NCBI GenBank assembly: GCA_017540645.1
Contig: JAFYAQ010000014.1
Coordinates: forward strand, 28,437 to 92,436
From: Oscillospiraceae bacterium
GTDB taxonomy: Bacteria; Bacillota; Clostridia; Oscillospirales; Oscillospiraceae
DNA: 64,000 bases
Reading direction: 5' to 3'
This document shows positions 33,930 to 43,314 of the stretch, piece after piece; position 1 is the first letter of the stretch, and each line of letters begins with the position of its first letter. The position numbers were made by a program, and so were the translations under genes. Under the pieces are notes generated by a model. That model was given only the letters and a program-made list of their open reading frames with translations. It was not told the origin of the DNA and made no database searches.

Positions 33930-34409
33930 TTATTTTTTCACGGCGGTGTTGATGGAGTCGCCGAAGACAAAGAAGCGGTTATACAAAAACTCCGTCACCA
34001 TGTTGATAAGCATGGTGGGGATCAGCACCGCGTATTCGTTCCAGCCCCTCTGGGCCAGGGCCTCGCCCCACCAGATGGAGAGGGGCGTGAACACCAGGTA
34101 ATAGCACAGCACCTTGAACATGGCCTTGGGCACGTTGTTGGCGCTGCGGAAGGTGTACTTCCGGTTGGCCGTGAAGTTGAACAGCACCGACAGCACCAGC
34201 GCCACAAAATAGCTGGGTCCGTATTTCAGCTCCTCCACCGCCGCGTTGGGAAACAGCCGCAGAAAAATGGGCAGCCGGTCGAAGTGGAGGGCGCTGTTCA
34301 AGATGGCGAAGCTGACGAACTGGATGATGCCCGCCCCGGCGGTGCACATCAGGTATTTCAGCGCCATGATCAGATTATCTCTTTTCGTGAGCTTTGGTCT
34401 TTCTTCCAT
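33930..34409 (-). CDS. GtrA-family membrane protein
   Basis: A 159-residue protein with four hydrophobic helices. The GtrA hallmarks NFTANRKYTFRS and FLYNRFFVFG are present. GtrA-like proteins are thought to flip or present polyprenyl-linked sugars for cell-surface glycosylation. No glycosyltransferase gene is adjacent. A promoter, TTGCAT-N17-TATAGT on the minus strand (34462-34434), precedes it. Confidence 0.88.
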   Translation of the reverse strand: MEERPKLTKRDNLIMALKYLMCTAGAGIIQFVSFAILNSALHFDRLPIFLRLFPNAAVEELKYGPSYFVALVLSVLFNFTANRKYTFRSANNVPKAMFKVLCYYLVFTPLSIWWGEALAQRGWNEYAVLIPTMLINMVTEFLYNRFFVFGDSINTAVKK

Positions 34410-34433
34410 AAGAACTCATCTCCCCGGAAGGGA

Positions 34434-34462
34434 ACTATATCAGAAATTAAATGTAAATGCAA
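34434..34462 (-). promoter_or_regulatory. promoter for the GtrA gene
   Basis: On the minus strand TTGCAT (34462-34457) and TATAGT (34439-34434) are 17 bases apart, 25 bases before the ATG. Confidence 0.6.
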
Positions 34463-34496
34463 GCCCCCGGGGAGGGGCGATGAAAGGAGCCGTCCT

Positions 34497-35765
34497 ATGA
34501 ATATACCGGCTTGGTTGGAAAAGATTTCCAGTGGTGAGCAGGATGCGGAGTTTTCCGCGCTCTACGGCGACTGTGCCCGGGCGAGGGCGCGCCACCAGCG
34601 GCTGCTGGGTCTCTACCGGGAGCGCTTTGGGGACGAGAATGTGATCCTGGTCTCCGCTCCGGGGCGTACGGAGCTGGCGGGCAACCACACCGATCATCAG
34701 CAGGGCATGGTGCTGTGCGGCTCGGTGACGCAGGACACTCTGGCCGTCGCCGCCCCTGCCGCAGACGGGGCTGTGACTATCCTCTCGGAGGGTTTTGGAG
34801 AATTCCAGCTGAAGCTGGACTCTCTCTTATTCCGGCCGGAGGAACGGGAGAGCAGCGCCGCCATCGTCCGGGGCATGGCCGCCGCCCTCTCGGCCCAGGG
34901 CGTGGAAGTGGGAGGCTTCCGGGCGGTGGTGAATTCCGACGTGCCGGCGGGGGGCGGTCTGTCCTCCTCCGCCTCCTTTGAGGTGCTGGTGGGGGCGATC
35001 TTCTGCGCCCTGTACGGGGGAAGGCTCTCCCCCATGGGTCTGGCGAAAGCCGGGCAGACCGCGGAACGGGACTATTTCGGCAAGCCCAGCGGCCTGCTGG
35101 ACCAGGCGGCCTGCGCCGGGGGCGGCATCCTGCTCATCGACTTTTACGATCCCCTGGAGCCCCGGCTGACCCCCATCGCTTTTGACTTCCGGAAAAAGGG
35201 CTATGTACTCTGCGCCGTGGACACCCACACCAGCCACGCGGGGCTGACGGAGGATTACGCCGCCATCCCCCGGGATATGCGCGCGGTGGCATGGTATTTC
35301 CATCGGAAGGCCCTGCGCTATGTGGATCGCTCTCTGTATCTTTCCGGCCGCTCCGGGCTGGAGGGAGCCCTCTCTCCCCTGGCCATCGGCCGGGCGGAAC
35401 ACTTTTTCGCCGAGGAGGAGCGGGTCACGGCCATGGCCCAGGCGCTGCTGAACGGCGATATGGAGACCTATCGCCGGAAAATGATCGCCTCCGGGGAATC
35501 CAGCCGTTTTCTGCTGCAAAACATCGTCCCGCCCTCTCAGCCGGAGCGGCGGGAGATGGCGATTGCTCTGGATCGGGCGGAGTCTCTGCTGAACCAGGTA
35601 GGGGCCTGGCGCATCCACGGGGGCGGCTTTGCCGGCTGCATCCAGTGCCTGGTGCCGGAGGCGGCGTACCCTGCCTTTGTCCGGGCCATGGACGGCTGGT
35701 ACGGCGAGGGCAGCACGTTTGAGCTGCGCATCCGGCCCTGCGGCGCCCATCTGCTGAAAGCGTAA
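34497..35765 (+). CDS. galactokinase-family sugar kinase
   Basis: A 422-residue GHMP kinase from the ATG at 34497. The galactokinase signature appears as APGRTELAGNHTDHQQG near residue 55, the ATP loop as GGGLSSSASFEV near 155, and motif 3 as GGGFAGC near 375. In classic GalK the first motif reads GRVNLIGEHTDY, so Glu is replaced by Asn here. Together with the absence of galT/galE nearby, this leaves room for another hexose as substrate. The Lgt-like gene starts nine bases later. Confidence 0.85.
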   Translation: MNIPAWLEKISSGEQDAEFSALYGDCARARARHQRLLGLYRERFGDENVILVSAPGRTELAGNHTDHQQGMVLCGSVTQDTLAVAAPAADGAVTILSEGFGEFQLKLDSLLFRPEERESSAAIVRGMAAALSAQGVEVGGFRAVVNSDVPAGGGLSSSASFEVLVGAIFCALYGGRLSPMGLAKAGQTAERDYFGKPSGLLDQAACAGGGILLIDFYDPLEPRLTPIAFDFRKKGYVLCAVDTHTSHAGLTEDYAAIPRDMRAVAWYFHRKALRYVDRSLYLSGRSGLEGALSPLAIGRAEHFFAEEERVTAMAQALLNGDMETYRRKMIASGESSRFLLQNIVPPSQPERREMAIALDRAESLLNQVGAWRIHGGGFAGCIQCLVPEAAYPAFVRAMDGWYGEGSTFELRIRPCGAHLLKA

Positions 35766-35774
35766 GGTCTGCCT

Positions 35775-36521
35775 GTGCACAACGATCTTTTTACCATTTT
35801 CGGCCGGACGGTCCACGGCTACGGACTGATGGTGGGCGTGGGTATCGTCGGCCATCTGCTGCTGAGCTGGCGCCGGGCCCGACACCGGGGTCTTTCCGAG
35901 GACTATGTGACCGGGGTGACGATCTGGACCATTCTCTGCGGATTTCTGGGGGCAAAGCTGCTCTTTCTTCTGACCCTGCTGCCCGAAGTCATCCGCGATC
36001 CGCTCCCCTACCTGGGCTCCGAGGGCTTTGTGGTCTACGGGGGCCTGCTGGCCGGACTGCTGACCATCTGGCTGTGGTGCCGGAAAAAGGGTCTCCCCTT
36101 CCTTCCCTGGCTGGACCTGCTGCTGCCGGGAGTGGCCCTGGCCCAGGGCTTCGGCCGGATCGGCTGCTTTCTGGCGGGCTGCTGCTACGGGAGAGCGACC
36201 GATTCTCCCCTGGGCGTCATATTCCCGGCGGGCTCTCTGGCCCCCGCGGGCGTGCGGCTTTTACCCACCCAGCTTTTCTCCGCCGCCGGGGACTTTCTCC
36301 TGTGCGGAGCGCTGCTGCTCCTGGACCGGCGGAACCCCAGAGACGGAGCTCTGGCGGCAGCCTATATGCTGCTCTACGGTGCGGGGCGCTTCCTGGTGGA
36401 ATTTCTCCGGGACGATCCCCGGGGCAGCGTGGGACTGCTGTCCACATCCCAGTTCATCTCCCTGTTCATCGTGGCCGGGGGCGTTCTCCTGGGCGTACTG
36501 ATCCGCAGAAAGAAGGCATAA
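35775..36521 (+). CDS. Lgt-like prolipoprotein diacylglyceryl transferase
   Basis: A 248-residue membrane protein starting at GTG (AAGG upstream), with seven hydrophobic segments. The Lgt signature region reads FVVYGGLLAG and GFGRIGCFLAGCCYGR. Canonical Lgt has HGG and GRxGNF with essential His and Asn, so both positions differ here. It belongs to the diverged Lgt-like group. Whether it lipidates proteins is uncertain. It sits nine bases after galactokinase and seven before mntP. Confidence 0.7.
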   Translation: MHNDLFTIFGRTVHGYGLMVGVGIVGHLLLSWRRARHRGLSEDYVTGVTIWTILCGFLGAKLLFLLTLLPEVIRDPLPYLGSEGFVVYGGLLAGLLTIWLWCRKKGLPFLPWLDLLLPGVALAQGFGRIGCFLAGCCYGRATDSPLGVIFPAGSLAPAGVRLLPTQLFSAAGDFLLCGALLLLDRRNPRDGALAAAYMLLYGAGRFLVEFLRDDPRGSVGLLSTSQFISLFIVAGGVLLGVLIRRKKA

Positions 36522-36528
36522 TCAGCCC

Positions 36529-37101
36529 ATGACGTTTGCTTTTTTCGTAAACAGCGCTCTGCTGGGCGTGGGTCTGGCCATGGACGCCTTCTCCGTGTCC
36601 TGCGCCAACGGGCTGCACGAGCCACGGATGAAGCCCCGCCGTATGGCGGTCATCGCGGGAGTCTATGCCTGGTTCCAGTTCCTGATGCCCATGATCGGCT
36701 GGGTCTGTGTACACGCCATTGTGGAGACTTTCACCGCCTTCCAGGCCATAATCCCCTGGATCGCCCTGGGCCTTCTGCTGTGGATCGGCGGAGGCATGCT
36801 CCGGGAGGGCATCCGGGGCGGGGATGAGGATACCGAAAGAGCCCTGACCCCGGCTGCTCTGCTGCTCCAGGGGGTGGCCACCTCCATCGACGCTCTGTCT
36901 GTGGGCTTTACCATCGCCGAATATGACGGGAAAATGGCCCTGCTGGCCAGTCTGATCATCGCGGCGGTCACCTTTGCCATCTGCATGGGCGGGCTGTTCA
37001 TCGGCCGGAAGGTGGGCACACGGCTGTCCGGAAAGGCATCCATCCTGGGCGGTGTGATCCTGATCCTTATCGGGATCGAGATATTTGTGACCGGAATATA
37101 A
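36529..37101 (+). CDS. mntP: MntP-family manganese efflux pump
   Basis: A 190-residue protein with six hydrophobic helices. Its two halves each carry the MntP motif, LAMDAFSVSCANG near the N terminus and TSIDALSVGFTI near residue 118, whose Asp residues are needed for Mn export in E. coli. Length is typical. No yybP-ykoY riboswitch was seen upstream, because it is embedded in an operon. Confidence 0.93.
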   Translation: MTFAFFVNSALLGVGLAMDAFSVSCANGLHEPRMKPRRMAVIAGVYAWFQFLMPMIGWVCVHAIVETFTAFQAIIPWIALGLLLWIGGGMLREGIRGGDEDTERALTPAALLLQGVATSIDALSVGFTIAEYDGKMALLASLIIAAVTFAICMGGLFIGRKVGTRLSGKASILGGVILILIGIEIFVTGI

Positions 37102-37116
37102 ACCGTACATAAAGTT

Positions 37117-37155
37117 TAACCCCCGGCGCCGGAGTTTTTCCGGCGCCGGGGGTTA
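37117..37155. terminator. bidirectional terminator
   Basis: TAACCCCCGGCGCCGG pairs with CCGGCGCCGGGGGTTA around AGTTTTT, between the convergent mntP and phosphofructokinase genes. Confidence 0.88.
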
Positions 37156-37165
37156 CTTATGTATG

Positions 37166-38401
37166 TCAGTCTTTCTTGTGGATCTTCAGGTGCTTGGGCA
37201 GGCCGGCGGCATAATAGGGGTTGATGCTGCCGATGACAAGGGGCTTCACATAGTCAATGAATTCCTTGGTGACATAGGCGCCGTCCGGGGTGATCCACTC
37301 CAGGGGGACCTTCTTTTCCACATTGGCGATCCCGTGGACGTCGTGCAGCTCGTAATGGGCCACATAGGGCTCCCGGGAGTCGACCTGGATGGTGACCATC
37401 TGTCCGGTCTCCCCCTCCAGGATCTTGGAAACGGCGATGTAGCCCACGTTGTAGGCCTCGTCCACATCTGTCCGGGAGGCCATGTGGGTAGCGCAGCGCT
37501 GCAGCAGGGAGAACTCGATAGCCCGGCTCTTGTAGCCCAGGCGGAAGCTCAGGGCGTTGGAGAGCATACGGCTCGCGCCGGAGAGCTGCTGGTGGCCGAA
37601 GGCGTCCGTATGGGCGGCGTCGATACCGTAGTTGCAGACCAGGGTGCCGTCCGCCAGGCGCAGGCCCTCGGAGACCGCCACGACCACGGATTTTTTCTCC
37701 CTGGTGATCTTCTCCACCCGCTCGATAAAGGCGTCCTCATCGAAGGGCAGCTCGGGCAGATAAATGAGATCGGGGCCGCCGCAGTCGGAGTCCTTGGAGA
37801 GGACGGTGGCGCCGGTCAGCCATCCGGCGTTGCGCCCCATGATCTCCACCACGGCGATCCGGGGATCGGTGGCGCCGAAGCTCTCGTTGTCCTGGATCAT
37901 CTCCTTCATGGAGGTGGCGATGAACTTCGCCGCGGAGCCGAAGCCCGGGGTGTGATCGGTAAAGGGAAGGTCGTTGTCGATGGTCTTGGGGATGCCGATA
38001 AAGCGCTCGCTGCGCCCATGCTCCGCGGCGTAATCGGAGAGCTGCTGGATGGTGTCCATGGAGTCGTTGCCGCCGATGTACAGGAACTTGTCGATGTCGT
38101 ATTTCTCCAGGAGCTCAAAGATCTTCTTGTAGGTCTCCTCGTCCTTGTCCCGGGAGGGGAGCTTGTAGCGGCAGGAGCCCAGGAAGGCCGAGGGCGTCCG
38201 TTTCAGCAGCGAGAGGTCATAGAGGTCGGAGAAATACTCCCCCAGATCAACGACCTGGCCCTGCAGAAAACCCTCAATGCCATAGCGCATACCGTAGATG
38301 TGCTCTATGCCCCCCACCTTGGCGGCCTTGATGGCGCCGGCAAGGCTGGAGTTGATGACAGCGGTCGGTCCGCCCGACTGCCCGATGATCATATTGCCCA
38401 T
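37166..38401 (-). CDS. pyrophosphate-type 6-phosphofructokinase
   Basis: A 411-residue PFK family member. The first loop is IGQSGGPTAVINSS, the phosphoryl-donor loop is YIGGNDSMDT, and the catalytic block is PKTIDNDLPFTDHTPG. Asp after GGN and Lys in PKTIDND are the residues that block ATP and favour pyrophosphate as donor in PPi-PFKs, so a reversible PPi-dependent reaction is inferred. EIMGRNAGW is also present. A CGGAGG site precedes the ATG. Confidence 0.9.
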   Translation of the reverse strand: MGNMIIGQSGGPTAVINSSLAGAIKAAKVGGIEHIYGMRYGIEGFLQGQVVDLGEYFSDLYDLSLLKRTPSAFLGSCRYKLPSRDKDEETYKKIFELLEKYDIDKFLYIGGNDSMDTIQQLSDYAAEHGRSERFIGIPKTIDNDLPFTDHTPGFGSAAKFIATSMKEMIQDNESFGATDPRIAVVEIMGRNAGWLTGATVLSKDSDCGGPDLIYLPELPFDEDAFIERVEKITREKKSVVVAVSEGLRLADGTLVCNYGIDAAHTDAFGHQQLSGASRMLSNALSFRLGYKSRAIEFSLLQRCATHMASRTDVDEAYNVGYIAVSKILEGETGQMVTIQVDSREPYVAHYELHDVHGIANVEKKVPLEWITPDGAYVTKEFIDYVKPLVIGSINPYYAAGLPKHLKIHKKD

Positions 38402-38487
38402 ACTGCATCCTCCGTCCGTAGTATTTTTCGATCAAATTATACCAGTCAAAGGAAAATCCGTCAATCCGAATCCGCTTTATTCGGCTC

Positions 38488-40161
38488 TTATATCACGATC
38501 TGCCGCCGGTCCTGGAAGAGGTAGACCCGGCTCTCATAGGGCTGGGTGGTAAAGCCGTTGTCTTTGATCTCCTCCCCGTGGCTGCGGAGGATCAGCCGGC
38601 CCTTCTGCAGATCGTAGCCCCTGGGGGCCTTGAACGCAACGGGCTCCTCCGTGTAGGAGCAGATCACCAGAAGCCGCTGGGACTTGCTCCGCCGCTCGTA
38701 GACATAGAGCTTATCGCTCCAGGGCATGTATTCCCGGTAGACGCCGTAGCGCACCACGGGCAGCTCATGGCGCAGCCGCAGGGCAAGGCGGTAGTAGTTC
38801 AGCAGAGAGTCCTCGTCGTCCTCCTGGGCGGCGGCGTTGATCTGGGGGTAGTTGGGATTCACCGTGAACCAGGGCTCCGCCGTGGAGAAACCGGCGTTTT
38901 CGCTGTCATCCCACTGGAGCGGAGAGCGCCCGCCGTCCCGGGAGGCCTTCCAGATCCGCTCCATCTTCTCCTCCTCGCTGAGCTTGGTGGAGAAGAGCTT
39001 GTAGTGGTTCCGGGTCTGGATGTCCTCATAATCCTCGATCTTGGGCAGACGCAGGCTGGTCATGCCCAGCTCCTGGCCCTGGTAGACGATGGGCGTGCCC
39101 TGGAGGAACAGATAGGAGGCGGCCAGGGCCTTCCCGCTCTCCACGCGGTACTTCTCGCTGCCGTAGCGGCTGATGACCCGGGGATGGTCGTGGTTTTCCA
39201 GGTACAGGAAGTTCCAGCCCTTCCCCCACAGGGCCTTCTGCCAATGGGACCAGATGGCCTTCATTTTGCGCAGGGAGAATTTGTGGGGCGCGTACTCCGT
39301 GAAGAAGCAGTCCCCCTCCATGTACTGGAAAGTGATCATCATGTCCAGCTCCGGGCGGGGCCCGCCGATGAATTCCAGCGCCTTTCCCGTTGTCAGCAGA
39401 GGGGCCTCTCCGATGGTGACGCAGTCATACCGGTCCAGCACGTCCCGAAACTCCATCAGATACTCATGGAGATGGGGCCCGTGGGAGTAATGGGTGATGC
39501 CCCTGACTACGGGGAGCAGGCTGTTGGGCAGGTTCTCCCGCTTGGAGATGAAGGTGATCACGTCTTCCCGGAAGCCGTCCACTCCCATATCCAGCCAGAA
39601 ACGGAGGATCTTTTTCACCTCGTCCCGGACCCGGGGATTATCCAGATTCAGATCCGGCTGCTTGATGGTGAACAGGTGCAGATAGTACTCCTTGCGCAGA
39701 TCGTCGTACTGCCAGGCCTTGCCCTCGAACAGGCTGTCCCAGTTGTTGGGCAGCATGCCGTCCCGCTTGGGCTGACGCCAGATATAGTAGTCCGTGTAGG
39801 GCTCCTCCCGGCGCCGGGAGGCCTGGAACCAGGGATGCTCGTCGCTGGTGTGGTTGATCACCAGGTCCATGATGACCTTCATCCCCCGCTCATGGGCGCC
39901 GTCCAGGACCTTTTTGAAGATCTCCATGCCGCCGAATTCTTGGGAGATATCCATGTAGTCCATCACGTCGTAGCCGTAGTCCGCGTTGGGTGACGGGTAG
40001 AGCGGAGAAAACCATATGGCGTCCACATTCAGGCTCTTTATGTAGTCCAGCTTTTCAAGCACGCCCTGCAGATCGCCCACGCCGTCCCCGTCGCCGTCCT
40101 TGAAACTCCGGGTCCAGATCTGATAGAACACCGCGTCCTTATACCAGAAAGTACGCTCCAT
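38488..40161 (-). CDS. GH13 alpha-glucosidase / oligo-1,6-glucosidase-like
   Basis: A 557-residue cytoplasmic GH13 enzyme. The four conserved regions are seen: DLVINHTSDEH (region I), DGFREDVITFI with the nucleophile Asp, IGEAPLL with the acid/base Glu, and LENHDHPR. There is no signal peptide. Close relatives are oligo-1,6-glucosidases, trehalose-6-phosphate hydrolases and sucrose isomerases. The specificity is not clear. It stands alone, with no PTS or ABC genes beside it. Confidence 0.92.
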   Translation of the reverse strand: MERTFWYKDAVFYQIWTRSFKDGDGDGVGDLQGVLEKLDYIKSLNVDAIWFSPLYPSPNADYGYDVMDYMDISQEFGGMEIFKKVLDGAHERGMKVIMDLVINHTSDEHPWFQASRRREEPYTDYYIWRQPKRDGMLPNNWDSLFEGKAWQYDDLRKEYYLHLFTIKQPDLNLDNPRVRDEVKKILRFWLDMGVDGFREDVITFISKRENLPNSLLPVVRGITHYSHGPHLHEYLMEFRDVLDRYDCVTIGEAPLLTTGKALEFIGGPRPELDMMITFQYMEGDCFFTEYAPHKFSLRKMKAIWSHWQKALWGKGWNFLYLENHDHPRVISRYGSEKYRVESGKALAASYLFLQGTPIVYQGQELGMTSLRLPKIEDYEDIQTRNHYKLFSTKLSEEEKMERIWKASRDGGRSPLQWDDSENAGFSTAEPWFTVNPNYPQINAAAQEDDEDSLLNYYRLALRLRHELPVVRYGVYREYMPWSDKLYVYERRSKSQRLLVICSYTEEPVAFKAPRGYDLQKGRLILRSHGEEIKDNGFTTQPYESRVYLFQDRRQIVI

Positions 40162-40208
40162 CCAAAAGCCCCTCTTTCCAATAGCTGTTTACATAAAATT
40201 TTTATTGT

Positions 40209-41660
40209 CTACCAGCGATACACTCCGTACTGGCAGAAGAAGGCCATGTTCCGGATCTCCCGCTCCGTCCCGTCCGGGAGAAGGATTCGCCCGGAGAGTC
40301 GGCCGAAAAGCTGGTGGCTCCGGGTGCTGATCAGCAGCCATTTGCGCTCGTCCACGTCCTCATAGGCGGGGCGGAAGGTGAGCTTGATCCGACGCTCCCG
40401 GTCCACGATGCGCCAGGGCTTTTTGGAATCCTCCGAGGAGAAGCGGAAATAGACCCGGTCCAGCTTGATGATCTTCCCGTCCACGAAAACAGCGTTTTCC
40501 GTGGGGGCGTCGTCCCGGCCGTAGCCGCCGCCCAGATTCAGCGCCAGGACGCCGTCCTCTGTCTCCTGGGCCCCGGCGGCCCAGAGGGTGCTGTAGCGAT
40601 AGGGCCAGACGCCCCGTCCGCTCCACAGGGTCATAAAGGTGTCCGTGTCCAGCTCCAGGGCCCGGTTGTGCAGGTTCACGCTGCCGAAGAGGTCCCGGAA
40701 GACCTTTTTGTAGTTATAGGCGAACTGGCTCCGGCTTTCAAAGGGCACCGCGGTGACGACGGCGTCCCCCGCGTCGTGGCAGGAGATCTCCGCCTCCAGC
40801 TCCGCCGAGCGCAGCTGGATGCGCCGCAGGTCCCCGTCAAAGCTGATGGAGAGGAACAGTTCTCCGTCCTCATACTTCAGGGAATGGGGCTGGCCGCCGG
40901 AGAAATCCAGATCCAGACTGTCCCCGGGGAAGAACTGCCGTTTTCCGGCGTGAAAGCGCTCGCCGCTGGCAAAGTCCAGGAGCGTCACCTCCACCAGGCT
41001 CATATAGCCCGTGTGGCCGTAGCAGATGAAGAGAGAGAACCGGTCGTTGTGGAGCCGGTACAGCTCCCACTCCTTCCGCCGGGCGGGGTGACGAATACGC
41101 TCTTTATTGTATTCATACTGGTCCGTCTCCGCCCATCCGGGGTGCCGGAGACGGCCTTTTTTGCTCAGCAGGCGAGGCCGGCGGAGGGGCTCGTCGTCCG
41201 GCAGCTCCTCTTCCTGCTCGGGCATCTCCCAGTCCTCGGGGCCGGCGGGCGATGCTGCCTCCGGCTGAGAGGCATCGGGCAGAGGCTCCGGTGCTTCCTC
41301 CTCCGACAGCTCATCCAGGGAGAACTCCTCGATGGGGATCTCTTCCTCCAGGGCTTCGGGCGCCTCCGGCTCCTCCAGAGAGGGGATCTCCTCCGGCACA
41401 TCGTCCGTTCCGGCCTCGTCCGCCGGGTAAAAGTCCTCGGGAGGATAGGCCTCTCCGGCCTCGTCCGCCGGGTAGTCGTCCGCCGGAAGATAGCCCTCTC
41501 CGACATACTCCTCCGGATCGTATTCCCCCGGGATATGGTTCCCTTCGACGTAGTCCTCCGGGACATAGTCCTCCCGGCCGTATTCCTCCGGCTGCCTGGG
41601 TCCGGCGTTTTTCACACCGCCAAAGAGCTTGGCAAAACGTCCTCTTATATCCATAGTCAT
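40209..41660 (-). CDS. DUF2804 protein with long acidic N-terminal extension
   Basis: A 483-residue protein. Residues 1-165 are low-complexity, acidic and rich in Tyr, Pro, Asp and Glu, with imperfect repeats such as EDYVPEDYVEG and DDYPADEAGEAYPPEDFYPA. The last ~320 residues match the DUF2804 pattern (LLSKKGRLRHPGWAETDQYE, EWELYRLHNDRFSLFICYGH, GYMSLVEVTLLDF). DUF2804 proteins look like lipocalin-type beta barrels of unknown role. The ATG overlaps the stop of the DUF4037 gene (ATGA), so it is translationally coupled as the third gene of the TPR operon. Confidence 0.8.
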   Translation of the reverse strand: MTMDIRGRFAKLFGGVKNAGPRQPEEYGREDYVPEDYVEGNHIPGEYDPEEYVGEGYLPADDYPADEAGEAYPPEDFYPADEAGTDDVPEEIPSLEEPEAPEALEEEIPIEEFSLDELSEEEAPEPLPDASQPEAASPAGPEDWEMPEQEEELPDDEPLRRPRLLSKKGRLRHPGWAETDQYEYNKERIRHPARRKEWELYRLHNDRFSLFICYGHTGYMSLVEVTLLDFASGERFHAGKRQFFPGDSLDLDFSGGQPHSLKYEDGELFLSISFDGDLRRIQLRSAELEAEISCHDAGDAVVTAVPFESRSQFAYNYKKVFRDLFGSVNLHNRALELDTDTFMTLWSGRGVWPYRYSTLWAAGAQETEDGVLALNLGGGYGRDDAPTENAVFVDGKIIKLDRVYFRFSSEDSKKPWRIVDRERRIKLTFRPAYEDVDERKWLLISTRSHQLFGRLSGRILLPDGTEREIRNMAFFCQYGVYRW

Positions 41661-42568
41661 CCTTCCATTATATGCAAAGCGGCGATCTCCGGGTTTTGGA
41701 TCCGCTTCATGATCTCATAGGCGTGGGGTTCCAGAAATTCCCAGCGCCCCTCGGTCAGGTTCTGGGCGCGCAGCTCCCCGATCACAGCGGCGGCCACGCT
41801 CTCCATAGCGTCCGCCGTGGGCTCGGTCAGGATCTGTTCCAGCTCCGGCCGCAGCTCGGACAGCCGCGGCAGTTCTCCCATGGCCCGAAAGGCCCATTTA
41901 TAGAAGGGCATGTGCCGCCGGTTCAGCAAAAACACCATTTCCAGGCTCTCCCGGACAAATTCCCCGGCGGCCAGCTGGGCCGCGGCCCGCTCTCCGTGGG
42001 CGAGGCAGCGGGAGAAATTGTACTGGCCGGACTGGGCCATCAGCGCCGCCCGGGCGGCAAGCTTTTTCAATCGCACATCCTCCGGCATGCCGGTCAGAAG
42101 CTCCTGCCGGATGGCGGTAAAGCTGCCGGGCCCGTCAAAGAACACCTCTCCGGCGGTGGCGGCGGCCAAAGCCCAGGAGGGGACGCGCAGCCAGCCCCGC
42201 CAGGACGCCGGCGCTCCCCCTGTGCCGGTGAAGGGGCGGAAAAAGCCCTCCACCGTTTTGACCCCGTAGCGCCCGTCCCCCTGGCGGCTGCGGTGCTCCG
42301 TGGCTACGCCCCGGAACTCCCGGGGCAGCCGGTCGTACACCGTGGACAGGCGAAAGCCGTAGTGCCGCTCCTCCTCTTCCCGGAGCCAGAGCATGCAGCC
42401 GGCGGCGAAGGCGTGGTCGTGGGAGATATCGTCGTCGTAGCCCAGGCAGTCGGACCCGCTGCCGCACAGGCCAGCCGCCGCCCGCTCCAGCAGCAGCGGG
42501 CACTCCCGCTCCATAGCGGGGCGCAGCTCCTCGTCCCAGAAGGCGCGGCTCAGCTCAAGTCCCTTCAT
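41657..42568 (-). CDS. DUF4037 nucleotidyltransferase-like protein
   Basis: A 303-residue protein from the ATG at 42568, which overlaps the TPR gene's end by 14 bases. A polymerase-beta-like nucleotidyltransferase motif lies near residue 32 (GLCGSGSDCLGYDDDISHDH), followed by the helical DUF4037 region. The family sometimes accompanies TPR proteins and has been proposed to modify small molecules or RNA, but no reaction is proven. It is the middle gene of a three-gene operon. Confidence 0.8.
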   Translation of the reverse strand: MKGLELSRAFWDEELRPAMERECPLLLERAAAGLCGSGSDCLGYDDDISHDHAFAAGCMLWLREEEERHYGFRLSTVYDRLPREFRGVATEHRSRQGDGRYGVKTVEGFFRPFTGTGGAPASWRGWLRVPSWALAAATAGEVFFDGPGSFTAIRQELLTGMPEDVRLKKLAARAALMAQSGQYNFSRCLAHGERAAAQLAAGEFVRESLEMVFLLNRRHMPFYKWAFRAMGELPRLSELRPELEQILTEPTADAMESVAAAVIGELRAQNLTEGRWEFLEPHAYEIMKRIQNPEIAALHIMEG

Positions 42569-43277
42569 AGATGATCTCCGCCCTTTCCTCCAGCTCCCGG
42601 GCCAGATCCTCCCTGCCCATGTCCGCAAAAGCGGGGGCGCACTTTGCCGCCGTGTGGGCGTAGTACCCGTCCCAGAGGAGCTGCGGGTCGTTGAACACCT
42701 CCATGGCTTGCGCCAGGCAGGCCTCTGCCCGGGAATCGGCCGGGTCCTGCCCGAAGTAGAGCTGGGCCAGGTTTACATAACTTACTGCCCGATCCGGGTC
42801 AAAGGGATAGCGTTCCAAAACGGCCAGGGCCCGGCGGTACTCCCGCTCCGCGCCCGCCCTGTCGCCCAGGCTCTCCAGGCAGGCGGCCGCGTTGTTGTAC
42901 AGGGCGGCAAACGCCCGGTCGAAAGGCGGCAGCGCCTGATGCAGACTGCGCTCCGCCTGCTCGTAGAGGGGCAGCGCTTCCTTCCCCCGGTGAAAGGCGC
43001 TCAGGGCCGTGGCGGCGTTGATCAGAACGGTACCTCGGCTGCGTTGGGAGATGGGGACACGCTCCAAAAGCTCCCGGGTCCTGGCCAGGACCGGGGTAAA
43101 AACCGCCTCCCGGCCGCTGATGCGGGCAAAGCCCAGCAGCTCGCTGCAAAGGGAGAGCTCCAGGGAGAGATCCCCCGCCCGGGCCGCCTTCTCCTGCGCG
43201 CCCAGCAGCAGCGCCTGGGCGGCGTCATAGTCCCGGCGGGCCATCAGCGCGTCCAGCCGCGCCGCGATCTCCTCCAT
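42555..43277 (-). CDS. tetratricopeptide-repeat protein
   Basis: A 240-residue soluble helical protein from the ATG at 43277, which has GGGGGAGAGGG upstream; a longer frame to 43364 is in the promoter. TPR motifs are recognisable in AFAALYNNAAACLESLGDRA and AGAEREYRRALAVLERY, with weaker ones on both sides. It probably binds a partner protein, most likely the DUF4037 product encoded next. The operon is read from a promoter that overlaps the divergent aminopeptidase promoter. Confidence 0.78.
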   Translation of the reverse strand: MEEIAARLDALMARRDYDAAQALLLGAQEKAARAGDLSLELSLCSELLGFARISGREAVFTPVLARTRELLERVPISQRSRGTVLINAATALSAFHRGKEALPLYEQAERSLHQALPPFDRAFAALYNNAAACLESLGDRAGAEREYRRALAVLERYPFDPDRAVSYVNLAQLYFGQDPADSRAEACLAQAMEVFNDPQLLWDGYYAHTAAKCAPAFADMGREDLARELEERAEIIYEGT

Positions 43278-43314
43278 GCCCTCTCCCCCTTTTTCGACCG
43301 ATTTCTTTATTGTT

